A stretch of 64,000 nt of DNA from Nitrospira sp. (GCA_024998565.1 JACOEM010000004.1:186001-250000); one strand, 5' to 3'. Shown: positions 27,196-37,180, counted from the first letter of the stretch. Translations and numbers: made by a program. The notes: generated from the sequence alone by a model not told the origin.

Positions 27196-28023
27196 ATGAG
27201 ACACGGAGCCTGGTCCATGCTCGGGGCTGTGGGGGTATTGCTGCTGACGTCGGGTTGCGTGGCCATCGAGGCCGGCCATGAGGGGGTGATGGTCGAACAA
27301 CCATTCTTCTTCGGCCACGGAGGCGTTGATCCGGCTCCCTCCAAGACCGGCCGGGTCTGGGTTGCGCCGACGACGAAGGTCATCGAGGTGGATGTCCGGC
27401 CATTGCAGTATTCCGAACATTTCGACATTATTTCGGCTGAAAACGCTCCGGTTTCCTTCGATGCGTTTATGATCGCCAATGTGGTCGAAGGGCGCTCGCC
27501 GGAGATCGTCGGTCGCTATGGCACCAACTGGTACCAAAACAACGTGAAGGAAGCCTTCCGCACGTTCGTTCGGGAAGAAGTGCAAAAGTACCCGCTGTTT
27601 CAATTGACGACCGATCCGACGACCAGGACGAAACTGCAGGACGCCATTGCGCGTGAAGTGCAGACCAAACTCATCGATAAGCAAAATATGCCGATCCGGC
27701 TCAATCGGGTCGTGGTCGGCAGCATTCTGCCGCCGAAAGGGGTCGTCGAGCAGACGACTCAAACCATCATTCAGGAGCAGCGCAAGATCACGATGGTCGA
27801 GTTTCAAAAGGCGGAAGAGGCGCGTGAAAAAGCCGAAAAGCAGCGTGGGATCGCCGATCGTGCCTATCGGGAATCGTTGGGACTGACGGCGCCGGAATTC
27901 GTCGATCTGCGCCGTATCGAAGTGCAGAAGGAAATTGTGCAGCACTCGCCTTCGGCTTTGACGGTCATCATGGGGTTGGAGCGTGTCGGCATCAACATGC
28001 CGCCCCTGGCGAGTGATCGGTAA
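27196..28023 (+). CDS. SPFH/Band 7 (prohibitin-like) lipoprotein
   Basis: 275 residues from the ATG at 27196, which has a perfect AGGAGG site; the open frame runs further up without support. The signal peptide has lipobox LTSGC. The core is an SPFH domain (about 30-200, with the strand pair DVRPLQYSE and the segment IAREVQTKLIDKQNMPIRLNRVVVG) and a coiled coil rich in Glu/Lys/Arg (about 200-240). Such proteins form membrane-bound rings that organise complexes or proteases; substrate is unknown. Confidence 0.87.
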   Translation: MRHGAWSMLGAVGVLLLTSGCVAIEAGHEGVMVEQPFFFGHGGVDPAPSKTGRVWVAPTTKVIEVDVRPLQYSEHFDIISAENAPVSFDAFMIANVVEGRSPEIVGRYGTNWYQNNVKEAFRTFVREEVQKYPLFQLTTDPTTRTKLQDAIAREVQTKLIDKQNMPIRLNRVVVGSILPPKGVVEQTTQTIIQEQRKITMVEFQKAEEAREKAEKQRGIADRAYRESLGLTAPEFVDLRRIEVQKEIVQHSPSALTVIMGLERVGINMPPLASDR

Positions 28024-28060
28024 GACTCAGGGATGACACTGGCTTGGGTGTAACGGGATG

Positions 28061-28094
28061 GGGGCAGGAGCGGACGATATCCGGTCCTGTCCCC
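28061..28094. terminator. Bidirectional hairpin between convergent genes
   Basis: GGGGCAGGA pairs with TCCTGTCCCC (one bulged T) around an inner CGGA/TCCG stem and a 5-base loop. It lies between the stop of the SPFH gene (28023) and the stop of the convergent gene (28109). No T-run follows on either strand. Confidence 0.5.
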
Positions 28095-28108
28095 GGAGAC
28101 TCGGTGAA

Positions 28109-28840
28109 TTACTTCACCACCCAGACACGGTAGGTTTTTGCATTGAGTGGTTTCGCGATTCGCAGTGTGCCCACCTCGCCTGGATTCATGACATCTTCAC
28201 CGGTCGCGGTTTTCCTGGCCGGATGACGACTGCTCCGTACCAGGATGCCCTGATCGTCATAAAAGTCCACCATCACATCCGCTGATTCTCGCAAGCTGCC
28301 TTGGTAGGCGGTTCCCAGCCAATCAAGACGCTTGAGCGCCTGGTATACGATAACGAGTGTGCCATCGGCTTCTTCACGCGCGCTGACGATTTTCAGCGCC
28401 CGATTCTGATCCAAGCCTGGTTCGGTTCCGCCCGCCGTCTGTGCGATCAGCACCCGTTCCACCTCATCTGCATGGAAGACGGCCTTCACCTTACAGTACA
28501 CCGTGCGTCCCGTTTCGCTCTGCTGAACGATCTGTTGATCGGTCACATGCTTCGAGGCGAGGGTATGCACCAGATTGCGGAATAGCTTCGAGTCGACAAT
28601 CGAGGCGGTCTGTTCTCGCACTGCCGCTGAGGTGCTGATGGCCTGATACAGCGCTTCGGTGCAGGCATGGTGCCTGGCTTCTGATGCGGTTTCCGGCTCG
28701 TGATAGGCGTACCGATAATCTCCGGTGACATCGACCCGAGAGTGTTCTGGCAAGGCCTGAGCCGGTGCGGCAAACATGAGACATTGAACGGCGATTGCGA
28801 GCAAGGCACCGCTTCCTGATAGCGACAGCTGCGGGGTCAT
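28109..28840 (-). CDS. Hypothetical exported protein (LPP20/FlgT-N-like)
   Basis: 243 residues from the ATG at 28840, chosen for GGGAGG 8-9 bases upstream. A signal peptide ending AQA precedes a segment that resembles LPP20/FlgT N-terminal domains (GDYRYAYHEPETASEARHHACTEALYQA). The middle reads YCKVKAVFHADEVERVLI, and the C terminus forms a beta domain. Probably periplasmic. The family match is a pattern judgement only. Confidence 0.6.
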   Translation of the reverse strand: MTPQLSLSGSGALLAIAVQCLMFAAPAQALPEHSRVDVTGDYRYAYHEPETASEARHHACTEALYQAISTSAAVREQTASIVDSKLFRNLVHTLASKHVTDQQIVQQSETGRTVYCKVKAVFHADEVERVLIAQTAGGTEPGLDQNRALKIVSAREEADGTLVIVYQALKRLDWLGTAYQGSLRESADVMVDFYDDQGILVRSSRHPARKTATGEDVMNPGEVGTLRIAKPLNAKTYRVWVVK

Positions 28841-29138
28841 AGGAGCCACCTCCCTTTCTGTGCCCGGTTCCACCTGATGAGTAAAGACAGTCGCCGCCTC
28901 CCGACGCTGAGATTATGCTACCACGCGTGAAGGGGCGCAGCAATGCGACGTCGCTCGGCACTCTCGCCCGGAAGGGCACTTCTATTGATCGGTCATGAGC
29001 CTCGTCGTGTGGAGGGCCGTGTATCGGTTAGACGGTCGCCCGCGTGCTCAAGCGGGGTGGGTCATGTCGCAACTCTGCGGAAAAGCATAGGATACCTTGA
29101 CTTGATGGAGGTCTTCACTCACACTCGGGCACGACACT

Positions 29139-31400
29139 ATGTATGACGGCACCGAGCAAGATCTGCTTCGCCTCCTCGCCTCACGGGCCGGTATTTTACC
29201 CGACTATCACGACATCGCCGGTACTCTCCATGTGACCAGTGACGAGACGCGTCGAGCCATTCTGTCCGCCATGGGTTTTCAGGTCGGATCGGGTGCGGTC
29301 CTGTCTCAGGAGCTGACCGCCTTCGACGAGGCGCCCTGGCAGCAATCCTGTGATCCGATTCTCATTCTCCAACAAGGGTATGGCCCCACGCAGTGGACGT
29401 TTCGCCCTGCGCTGGAGGAAGGGGAGGAGCAACACGTTGCGGTAGCCTGGACTCTCACGGATGAAAAAGGGACCATCGTTCATCGTGGCGAAACCGGCCC
29501 CGGCCTGAATCCATGCGAGGTCCGTTCGCTGGCCGGGCGGCGGATGGTGCGCGTTGACCTGCCGCTGGTTCAGAACCTGGAACTTGGCTATTACGATTTG
29601 TCGGTCAGCACCATGGGCAGCAAGGTGGTGACCAGGGGTACGCTCCGCGTGGTCGTGGCCCCGCCGCATTGTTTTGTGCCGGAGGAGCTGGCTCGGGGTG
29701 GAAAGGTGTGGGGCTTGGCAGTGCAGCTCTATTCGCTACGGTCGCAGACCAATTGGGGCGTGGGCGATTTTACGGATTTGTCCCGGTTGGTCGAATGGGC
29801 AGGCAAGGAGCTGGGAGCCGGCATCATCGGGCTGAATCCATTGCATGCGCTGAAAAATTCGCGTCCCCACCATCTCAGCCCTTATTCCCCGACCAGCCGC
29901 CTGTTTTTGAACGAGCTGTATATCGACCTCGATCGGCTCCCGGAGTATCACGCGTCGCCGGATGCGCAACGGCTGCGGAACAGCGCAGAGTTTCAAAGGG
30001 AACTGGAGCAGGCGCGCGCGGCCGACCTGGTGGATTCAGAATCTGTGAACAAGGCGAAGCGCACGATGCTGGACCTCGCCTACCGACAGTTTCTGAAGGA
30101 TAACTATACGGGAACCGAACCGTCGCTGGAGCCGACCACTGCGCGTGGGTGGCTGTTGCACCGGTTTATTCGAGATGAAGGAGAATCGCTGGAGCGATTT
30201 GCGGTATTCCAGGTGCTGGAAGAGGAACGACGCCTGATCGAGCAGTCGCTCAAGCTGTGGCCTGAGTGGCCAGACCAGTACCGGACTCCCGATTCGCCGG
30301 CGCTGCGTGAATTTTCCAAACGGCATCGCAAGCGGGTCCGGTTTTTCCAGTATATGCAGTGGGTGGCGGCGGATCAGTTGCGAACGGCCAAAACCCGGGC
30401 GGCACAGGCGCACATGACGGTTGGCTTGTATCCTGATCTCGCACTGGGCAGCGACCGAAATGGCGCGGAGGCGTGGATGCTGCAGGAGGTGCTCGCGCTC
30501 GGCGCGGACTGCGGCGCGCCCCCGGATGCATTTGCGCCGCAAGGGCAGAATTGGGGGTTCGCTCCGTTTCATCCGTTGCGCCTCAAGTCCACAGGCTATC
30601 GCTCGTTCATCGAGTTGCTCAGGAAAACGCTCCGGCAGGGCGGGGCGATCCGCATCGACCATGTGATGACGCTGTTCCGGCTGTTCTGGGTGCCGCGCGG
30701 GATGAGTGCAGAGGCGGGCGCCTATGTGCAGTATCCGGCGGAGGACCTGCTGCGGATTCTCGCGCTGGAAAGCCTGCGCGCGCAGACTCTGGTGATCGGA
30801 GAGGATCTGGGGACGGTGCCGGACTATGTGCGGGAACAGCTGGCGCGGTATAAGATTCTCTCCTATCGAGTCTTTTATTTCGAACGGAACTGGGATGGGG
30901 CCTGCAAGTCTCCGTCGGCCTATCCCGAGCAGTCGCTCGCGGTCGTCACGACACACGACCTTCCGACGCTGACCGGTTATTGGACGGGAGAAGATATCCG
31001 ATTACGGGCTAAGCTCGGCATGTATGCGAGCGACCAGGCCGTACAGCAAGCCTTCGAGGAGCGCACGCGTGACCGGGGACATATCCTTGGGGCCTTGAGC
31101 GGGGCGGGGTTGCTGCCCTCCGGGGTGAGCGATCAGCCTGATTCTGTTCCGGTGATGACGCCCGCTCTGTGCCGCGCGATTCATGTCTACCTGGCGACGT
31201 CGCCGGCCTGGGTTGTCATGGCCAACCTTGACGATGTGATCGGTGAAGTGACACAAATGAATCTCCCTGGCACCGTGGACGCCTATCCGAACTGGTCGCG
31301 CAAACTGTCGCTGTCTCTGGAGGAGCTCCAACGGGATGAACGCGTACAAGCACTCGCCGCAGCCATATGTGCTCTCCGCCCTCCGGCTGCAACCGCCTGA
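29139..31400 (+). CDS. malQ: 4-alpha-glucanotransferase (amylomaltase)
   Basis: 753 residues, a long-form MalQ: an extra N-terminal beta-rich domain (about 1-185) precedes the GH77 barrel. Catalytic features: nucleophile Asp in YPDLALGSDRNGAEAW, acid/base Glu in VIGEDLGTVPDYV, and TTHDLPTLTGYW. The segment SPYSPTSRLFLNELYIDLD is typical. It transfers alpha-1,4-glucan segments between chains. Together with the phosphorylase at 50507-52666 it supports glycogen or maltodextrin turnover. A sensor kinase follows 30 bases downstream. Confidence 0.95.
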   Translation: MYDGTEQDLLRLLASRAGILPDYHDIAGTLHVTSDETRRAILSAMGFQVGSGAVLSQELTAFDEAPWQQSCDPILILQQGYGPTQWTFRPALEEGEEQHVAVAWTLTDEKGTIVHRGETGPGLNPCEVRSLAGRRMVRVDLPLVQNLELGYYDLSVSTMGSKVVTRGTLRVVVAPPHCFVPEELARGGKVWGLAVQLYSLRSQTNWGVGDFTDLSRLVEWAGKELGAGIIGLNPLHALKNSRPHHLSPYSPTSRLFLNELYIDLDRLPEYHASPDAQRLRNSAEFQRELEQARAADLVDSESVNKAKRTMLDLAYRQFLKDNYTGTEPSLEPTTARGWLLHRFIRDEGESLERFAVFQVLEEERRLIEQSLKLWPEWPDQYRTPDSPALREFSKRHRKRVRFFQYMQWVAADQLRTAKTRAAQAHMTVGLYPDLALGSDRNGAEAWMLQEVLALGADCGAPPDAFAPQGQNWGFAPFHPLRLKSTGYRSFIELLRKTLRQGGAIRIDHVMTLFRLFWVPRGMSAEAGAYVQYPAEDLLRILALESLRAQTLVIGEDLGTVPDYVREQLARYKILSYRVFYFERNWDGACKSPSAYPEQSLAVVTTHDLPTLTGYWTGEDIRLRAKLGMYASDQAVQQAFEERTRDRGHILGALSGAGLLPSGVSDQPDSVPVMTPALCRAIHVYLATSPAWVVMANLDDVIGEVTQMNLPGTVDAYPNWSRKLSLSLEELQRDERVQALAAAICALRPPAATA

Positions 31401-31430
31401 ACTGTCCTTCCTGCGCGGCACGAGATCGTG

Positions 31431-32582
31431 ATGAAGAGCCGGAATCAGGTGGTGCTGGCCATCGCCGCAATCCTCTTCCTGATCGTGATGGTGATGGAAT
31501 GGATGTTCCCGCTGAATGTCGTCGGCGCGTTCGGTTTCGTGTTGCCGATTCTGCTGGTGGCCACAGTCCGAAGTCGGCGGCTCATGGTGGTGACGCTCGC
31601 ACTGTGCATCCTGGTGACATTTGTCGGTCTCTTCCAGCCGGGCAAGAAGCGAGAGCGGTTTACCGCCGTCGTGTTTAATCGCATTATGGTGGCCTGTGTG
31701 TTGACCGGGGTGGCCTATATCGGTGTGACATGGGAGGAGCGGAAAGCTCGCGAGGAAGCCGCCAAGGCTGCCCTGGCGACGCAAACCGAACACCTGTTGC
31801 TGGCCAATACGCAGCTGGTCGAGATCAAAGACAAGCTCGCGCGATCAGAACGGTTGGCGGCCGTGGGGCAATTGGTGGCGTCGGTGGCGCATGAGGTCGG
31901 GACGCCGTTACATTCGATTGCCTGGCATGTGGAGGCGCTCGCGGAAGAGCCCGGTGTCACGCCTGCGATGCAGAAACGCATCGGTATCATCGATGAACAG
32001 TTGAATCGCGTGGTGCGGATCATTCAAGATCTCTTATCGTCTACCCGACAACGCAAGCCTGAGCCGACATGGTATCCGGCAGAACGCCTGATCGAGCCGG
32101 TCGTCGCGCTGATGGAACCGGGATACCATGCCAAGGGTGTGACGCTTCACACCGAGGTGGCGCCGGCTTTGCTGGTGTGGGCCGATGCCGAAAAGATCCA
32201 CCAAGTGTTGGTCAATCTCCTGAGCAATGCACTCGCGGCCACCGGGGCCGGGGGGCATGTCACGGTCGCCGTGACCATTCGTCAAGCTTCCTCGGATGAG
32301 ATGGAGGGCGCATCCTGCACCGGCCGACCCGATCTCCGGACGGTCGTCACGTTGGTGGTGAGCGATTCAGGCTGTGGGATGCCTCGGGAGGATGTCGAGC
32401 GAGCCTTCCAACCGTTCTTCACCACAAAAGCCGTGGGGAAGGGTACCGGATTGGGCTTATTTCTGAGCCGGGAGGCTGTGTCTGCTCACGGCGGCCGGTT
32501 GACACTCGAGAGTGAGATCGGCAAGGGCACGACGGTGACGGTGGTGCTGCCTGGTTTGCCGTCCGACTCGGCTGCGGTTTAG
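31431..32582 (+). CDS. Membrane sensor histidine kinase
   Basis: 383 residues. Four hydrophobic segments (about 7-25, 28-45, 50-65, 85-100) with almost no periplasmic loops, then a coiled coil and the dimerisation box RLAAVGQLVASVAHEVGTPL with His (about 155). HATPase motifs: VNLLSNALAA, SDSGCGMP, GKGTGLGLFLS. It resembles the NtrB/AtoS type. The response regulator starts 20 bases later, so the two form a pair. The signal is unknown; the membrane domain has no recognised sensor. Confidence 0.93.
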   Translation: MKSRNQVVLAIAAILFLIVMVMEWMFPLNVVGAFGFVLPILLVATVRSRRLMVVTLALCILVTFVGLFQPGKKRERFTAVVFNRIMVACVLTGVAYIGVTWEERKAREEAAKAALATQTEHLLLANTQLVEIKDKLARSERLAAVGQLVASVAHEVGTPLHSIAWHVEALAEEPGVTPAMQKRIGIIDEQLNRVVRIIQDLLSSTRQRKPEPTWYPAERLIEPVVALMEPGYHAKGVTLHTEVAPALLVWADAEKIHQVLVNLLSNALAATGAGGHVTVAVTIRQASSDEMEGASCTGRPDLRTVVTLVVSDSGCGMPREDVERAFQPFFTTKAVGKGTGLGLFLSREAVSAHGGRLTLESEIGKGTTVTVVLPGLPSDSAAV

Positions 32583-32602
32583 CGGTATAGAGAGGGAGAG
32601 TC

Positions 32603-33997
32603 ATGAGTCAGGCGAAGTTATTCGTAGTGGATGACGACGAGGCCGCCAGAACCTTGTTGGCGGAAGCGCTGGTAAAGGAGGGTTATGAGGTGGAGGCCTT
32701 CTCCAGCGGCCAGGCTGCGGTGGAGCGCGGCAAACAATCGCGGGCCGATGTCGTCCTGACCGATATCCGGATGGAACAAGGCGATGGATTTCTCGTGCTG
32801 AAGGAGTTCAAGAAGTTCAGTCCGGACACCTCGATCGTGTTGCTGACCGCGTTCGGATCTCTGGAGGGCGCGATCGAAGCGATCAAGCAAGGGGCCTACG
32901 ATTACCTGGCCAAGCCGTTCAAGAGGGACGAAATCCGTCTCGTCGTCCAGCGCAGTCTGGAGCATTGTCGCCTGGTGCGGGAAAACGCCCGCTTTCGCGA
33001 AGATGCGCGCGCCCGCGAACCCTGGTCACAGTTGGTGGGCAGCAGCCCGGCGATGCTGGAGGTGTATAAGCTGGTGGCCCGTGTGTCCGAGGGGCGCAGC
33101 ACGGTGCTCATCGAAGGAGAAAGCGGAACAGGGAAAGAATTGATTGCGCGGGCTGTCCATTTGAACAGTCCGCGTCGCGACAAACCGTTCATTCCGGTCA
33201 ATTGCGGCGCCTTACCCGATCATCTTCTGGAGTCGGAAATGTTCGGGTATGAGAAGGGCGCGTTTACGGGCGCCGTCGGAGCCAAAGCCGGGCTGTTCGA
33301 GGCCGCCGATGGCGGTACGCTGTTTCTCGATGAGATCGGCGATCTCGGCCAGGCGCTTCAAGTCAAGCTCCTGCGGGTGATGCAAGAGCACGAGGTGCGG
33401 CGTGTCGGCAGCACGGCATCGGTGAAAGTCGATGTGCGCATCATTGCCGCGACCAATCGGGACTTGGCTACGCTCGTGAAGGAAGGCAAGTTTCGCGACG
33501 ACTTGTACTATCGTCTGAATGTGGTGCGGATTGTCCTGCCGTCTCTGGCTGAGCGGCGTGAGGACATCACGATGCTCGCGCATCACTTTCTGCAAAAATA
33601 TGCCAAGCAGTCGTTGCATGTGAGAGGGTTTTTGCCGGAAACGATGGCGCTGTTGAAACGTTATCACTGGCCGGGGAATGTACGTGAACTGGAGAATGCG
33701 GTGGAACGGGCGGTCTCGCTCAGCCATGGCCCGCTGTTGCTTCCCGAAGATCTCCCCGAGTCGATCAGGGTTGAGCCGGATTCAGGTGAGCTGCTCAAGG
33801 GGCAACCGGCCGAGGGGGATCACGACGAGCTGTTGACCTTGGACGAGGTCGAGAAACGGCACCTGGCTCGGGTCCTCAAGGAGACGCGAGGAAACAAGGT
33901 CAAGGCGGCGAAGATCCTGGGGATCGATCGGCGGACGTTATATCGAATGGCGGAGCGATTCGGATTGGATTTCGGCGATGAGACCGAGGAAAAGTAG
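32603..33997 (+). CDS. Sigma-54-dependent response regulator, NtrC family
   Basis: 464 residues. Receiver ([12 protein letters not shown]; acceptor Asp in [13 protein letters not shown]); AAA+ domain with Walker A GESGTGKE, the sigma-54-contact loop GAFTGA, Walker [13 protein letters not shown]; and a C-terminal Fis-type helix-turn-helix ([20 protein letters not shown]). It activates sigma-54 promoters when phosphorylated, presumably by the adjacent kinase. AGGGAG lies before the ATG. Target genes cannot be read from the window. Confidence 0.96.
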   Translation: MSQAKLFVVDDDEAARTLLAEALVKEGYEVEAFSSGQAAVERGKQSRADVVLTDIRMEQGDGFLVLKEFKKFSPDTSIVLLTAFGSLEGAIEAIKQGAYDYLAKPFKRDEIRLVVQRSLEHCRLVRENARFREDARAREPWSQLVGSSPAMLEVYKLVARVSEGRSTVLIEGESGTGKELIARAVHLNSPRRDKPFIPVNCGALPDHLLESEMFGYEKGAFTGAVGAKAGLFEAADGGTLFLDEIGDLGQALQVKLLRVMQEHEVRRVGSTASVKVDVRIIAATNRDLATLVKEGKFRDDLYYRLNVVRIVLPSLAERREDITMLAHHFLQKYAKQSLHVRGFLPETMALLKRYHWPGNVRELENAVERAVSLSHGPLLLPEDLPESIRVEPDSGELLKGQPAEGDHDELLTLDEVEKRHLARVLKETRGNKVKAAKILGIDRRTLYRMAERFGLDFGDETEEK

Positions 33998-34004
33998 GAC
34001 GACC

Positions 34005-34451
34005 TTACAATAGTCGAAGCGCGTTCTTGAGCAGGCGAATTTCGTTCGCGGCGCTTTGCGGCAGGGGTGTTTCTGCATCCTCCCACGAATCGAATATCCC
34101 GTCTTTCTCGCGATGGAACACTTGCAGCCATAATCGTGTGGTGCTGTCGTCCTGCGGGACGACCCGTGCTTCGACCCGAGTCTTCCCTACGCCGAATCTC
34201 CAGCGCAATAGTCCGTTCCAAGGGCTTCTGATCTCCTGCCGCATTCCGGTCGTGATGTTGCCGGTGTCATCTTGGTCGACCGTATAGCCCCCTTGGGTCA
34301 GGACATCGGACAGTGCCGTTTTTACCTGCTCGGCAGGAACCGGGAGTGTCACCTCCATCACATCGGGCTCCGGGGCGGGTGGGCCCCCCGCACATCCGGC
34401 GAGCGCTGCGACGAGAACGAACGCCGTGATGGCAGAGACACGAGTACTCAT
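34005..34451 (-). CDS. Hypothetical lipoprotein
   Basis: 148 residues with lipobox LAGC (Cys at residue 20), a short Pro-rich linker, and a compact alpha/beta domain (PAEQVKTALSDVL...GYTVDQD...TTRLWLQVFHRE) of the kind seen in small outer-membrane lipoproteins. Its start overlaps by 4 bases the end of the gene at 34448-34702. Function unknown. Confidence 0.7.
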   Translation of the reverse strand: MSTRVSAITAFVLVAALAGCAGGPPAPEPDVMEVTLPVPAEQVKTALSDVLTQGGYTVDQDDTGNITTGMRQEIRSPWNGLLRWRFGVGKTRVEARVVPQDDSTTRLWLQVFHREKDGIFDSWEDAETPLPQSAANEIRLLKNALRLL

Positions 34452-34702
34452 TTCGGTTTGCCCTCCTGAAGGCGATAGACCATGTGCGTATCCGTCTGAT
34501 CGACACCGGGGATGGCGTGAATTTTCGCGAGCACGAGTTGGGTCAGTGCGTCCTGGTGGGGAATTTCAACGATGGTGAAGATGTCGGGCTTTCCCCAACA
34601 GGGGTCGATTTGTTTGATTTCCTTAATATCCCCAAGGGCTTTGACGACATCAGCGGTTTGGCCGGGATGTACGTTGATCAATACATAGGCTCGGTCCGGC
34701 AT
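34448..34702 (-). CDS. Stand-alone Lrp/AsnC ligand-binding (RAM) domain protein
   Basis: 84 residues from the ATG at 34702, favoured over 34711 by GGGAG spacing. The sequence AYVLINVHPGQTADVVKALGDIKEI...DIFTIVEIPHQDALTQLVLAKIHAIPGVDQTDTHMV is a RAM fold with no helix-turn-helix. Such solo domains bind small ligands and form dimers or oligomers. Coupled to the lipoprotein gene by an ATGA-type overlap. Confidence 0.85.
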   Translation of the reverse strand: MPDRAYVLINVHPGQTADVVKALGDIKEIKQIDPCWGKPDIFTIVEIPHQDALTQLVLAKIHAIPGVDQTDTHMVYRLQEGKPK

Positions 34703-34828
34703 GGAGTACATCTCCCGTGAGGTGGTGGGGCGTCAACGCCTGCCAACGAATCGAAACCTAGCGGATTGCTCAGGATGAAGTCAACAGAACGCCCTCGGCT
34801 CGAGCAGGATGGCCGGTGTCGCGCGTTG

Positions 34829-36541
34829 TTACTTGGGAGCCACGATAACTTCTACTCTGTACATGTCGCCGACTGTCGAAAGATCTGCTTCCAACCCCCG
34901 GGGATTGCCCACTCGCCCGTCAGGATCGTAGATGAAGCACAACAACGTGGCTCCGTTCGGACGCCCGGAGTAATGGGCTTTGTCTGTGGCGATCTGCTCG
35001 GCGATGTCTCTGCTCGTCAATCCTGAGCGAGTCTGTTTGACCACCACCACCGTTTTTTCCCAGTCGAGGAGATAGCTCGTCCGACGAGTACCGTTGGCAT
35101 AGGGCGGCGTCCATTCTTCCGTGCCCACCTCATCGAATTGTAACCGGAGAAGCGCGTAAAACAGGTCCTGCAGATCGTACTCGTCCGTGATCTCCAGTGT
35201 AGGCCGGTATTCTTTGCGCAGCCGCAGTTGTCGGGCGACCAGGTGGAATCGCGCACACATTCGGCGGAGTATGTCGAGCGTTGCGGTCTCCGATTGATGG
35301 CTGTTCGTCTTCGTATCCAGCGGTGTGGTGAGCGCCGTTGGTGTCTTCGGTGGTTTGGCGGGAGATCCCACAGGCGGTTCCGGTTTGAGTCCGGGGGCTG
35401 ATGTAAGTGCGGGCATGGCTGGTGTGAGCGATACCTCGGCTCGAACTTCGTGAATGCGCGGCTGAGTATCGCGCGCGTGGTTTTCCGCTGCGATCTCGAT
35501 TGCGGTGTGACTTGCCGGAATCACTGCGACGGGGGCCGGCGCCGGTTTGTGTGCCGGGATGTCTGATGGCTTGGAGGCCTGCTGCGGTGTCGGAGGGGGC
35601 TCGATAGGAGCAGTCGGCACAGGTGTCGGGGCGGGACTCATTCGTGGAACGGGGGGAATGGTCCCCGATGGAATCGTAGACGGCGCCGGTGCCATTGTCG
35701 AGAGTGAAGTCGGGGCGGTCTCGCCGCGCATTGCCTGCTCAGAGGGCGTTGGGCTGTTCGTTGGTGGCGCGGCGAGAACAGGTTCTGTGGACAGTGATGG
35801 TGACGCGGGCAGGGATGCCGGCGCAGGTTTCTCAGTCGGGAGCTGGGCAGTTTCAGCCAGTACGGAGTGCAGCGTGGATGATGGCGGTTGCGGGGGCAGG
35901 CGTTGTATCGATGTATCGCGAATCGGTTGTGAGGCGGTGCCTTGGTTGACCGGCGGGGAGGCGGAAGTGGATGAAACGGGTGTTGTCATGACGATCGGAG
36001 CGATGGGCTGAGCGGGTTGGCTAATGCTTGTCGTCGCCACTGCGACGGTTGCCGGAGCGTTGGTCATACTGACGGTCGCGAGGGGGGCGGTGCTTGGAGC
36101 CTGGAGTGGCACGACTGGAACAGCGGGTTGGGTCGGAGGAACTGCCGTCAGTGTGGGGCGTTCAGGGGCTGTCGGTGGAGGTGGCGCGGTTTCGGCCGGT
36201 GCGATGCCCAAAAGCTCTGCCTTCTGATTTTCAAGCTGCACGATCAATTCTTTGAGCAGAGTGGTGCTCTGTGCGGACTCCGTGCGATTGCCGATTCGGA
36301 GCTTGTGATTCTTGTGGGCCTGGTATTCCGGCGACTTTTCACCGAACAGTCGCCGGATCGATTCCCGAAGGGAAAGCTCGGTTCTGGCGCGGACTGCGTC
36401 ACGATACGGGAATCCATCTCGGCTCAGGTCATCGATCTGTGAGCTCAGTTCACGCAACGTGGTGATGCCGCGGCTGAGTTCTTCAACGGCGTTCTGTTTC
36501 GATCGGCCGCGTTGAGGTTCGCTTGCTCTCGCTCGTGCCAT
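34829..36541 (-). CDS. Long Pro/Ala/Thr-rich protein with DpnII/MboI-like nuclease domain, degenerate
   Basis: 570 residues in three parts. N-terminal about 1-115: basic, helical (FPYRDAVRARTELSLRESIRRLFGEKSPEYQAH). Middle about 116-420: low-complexity stalk of Pro, Ala, Thr and Ser. C-terminal about 423-570: RMCARFHLVARQLRLR...RPTLEITDEYDLQDLFYALLRL, then LLDWEKTVVVVKQTRSGL and LLCFIYDPDGRVGNPRGLE, which I recognise as the DpnII/MboI-like PD-(D/E)XK domain found in many defence-associated proteins. From memory of the family the active pattern is xDFLL...IExK; here the Asp is Ser (TSYLL) and the Glu is Val (VVVVK), only the Lys remaining. Catalysis is therefore doubtful. Confidence 0.75.
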   Translation of the reverse strand: MARARASEPQRGRSKQNAVEELSRGITTLRELSSQIDDLSRDGFPYRDAVRARTELSLRESIRRLFGEKSPEYQAHKNHKLRIGNRTESAQSTTLLKELIVQLENQKAELLGIAPAETAPPPPTAPERPTLTAVPPTQPAVPVVPLQAPSTAPLATVSMTNAPATVAVATTSISQPAQPIAPIVMTTPVSSTSASPPVNQGTASQPIRDTSIQRLPPQPPSSTLHSVLAETAQLPTEKPAPASLPASPSLSTEPVLAAPPTNSPTPSEQAMRGETAPTSLSTMAPAPSTIPSGTIPPVPRMSPAPTPVPTAPIEPPPTPQQASKPSDIPAHKPAPAPVAVIPASHTAIEIAAENHARDTQPRIHEVRAEVSLTPAMPALTSAPGLKPEPPVGSPAKPPKTPTALTTPLDTKTNSHQSETATLDILRRMCARFHLVARQLRLRKEYRPTLEITDEYDLQDLFYALLRLQFDEVGTEEWTPPYANGTRRTSYLLDWEKTVVVVKQTRSGLTSRDIAEQIATDKAHYSGRPNGATLLCFIYDPDGRVGNPRGLEADLSTVGDMYRVEVIVAPK

Positions 36542-36648
36542 GTGTCTTGTTCCTCTGTTGAGAAAAGTCTATCCAAGCGGGTGATATCTGGCAAGAAATC
36601 CCTGCTTCTATCCGTGAGCCGGGAGGCAGGGACGGGCGGTGCGGGCGG

Positions 36649-37143
36649 TTAGTCAATCCACTCGACATCGCCGTGGACGGGCCGCGTCGCATTTTTCTGA
36701 TCGGGAGCGGCGGGAGGACCGGCCAAGACCTGTCGGACCACCGATAACAGCGTTTCGCTTGTAAAAGGCTTTTTGAGAAATGGTAATCCCGCTCGTACGA
36801 GGCCGCGATCTTGTAACTCAGAGCCCGGGCTGCCGGACATGAGCAGGACGCGGATCTCGCGCTTGTCCTGCAGGAGCCGCTCAACCATGTCGAGACCGTT
36901 CACGCGGGGATAGGGGTTCTTGTCGACGGAAAGTTGAAAGCCCGGTGGGGGCAGAAAGACATCGGCGATCACGAGGTGGATCGGGTCGGGGTGTTCGGCA
37001 CAGAGCCTGAGCGCTTCGGCACTGCCCGGTGCCTGAAACACCGTGTAGCCGGCGTCCCGCAACGGTTTGGTACTGACAAGAAGGGCGCTAGGGTCGTCGT
37101 CGACTATTAAGATCGTCGAGGGCTGTGTGTGACCGGGGGCCAT
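36649..37143 (-). CDS. Single-domain response regulator
   Basis: 164 residues: one receiver domain (ILIVDDDPSALLVS; acceptor Asp in HLVIADVFLPPPGF; FLKKPFT). About 14 extra residues lie after the acceptor loop (LSVDKNPYPRVNG) before the next helix, an unusual insertion. A short Pro/Asn tail, no output domain. It probably signals by protein contact. No kinase adjacent. Confidence 0.88.
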   Translation of the reverse strand: MAPGHTQPSTILIVDDDPSALLVSTKPLRDAGYTVFQAPGSAEALRLCAEHPDPIHLVIADVFLPPPGFQLSVDKNPYPRVNGLDMVERLLQDKREIRVLLMSGSPGSELQDRGLVRAGLPFLKKPFTSETLLSVVRQVLAGPPAAPDQKNATRPVHGDVEWID

Positions 37144-37180
37144 GATGGACTCCTCTGTTGGGTGTCGGTATCCCGAGTCC

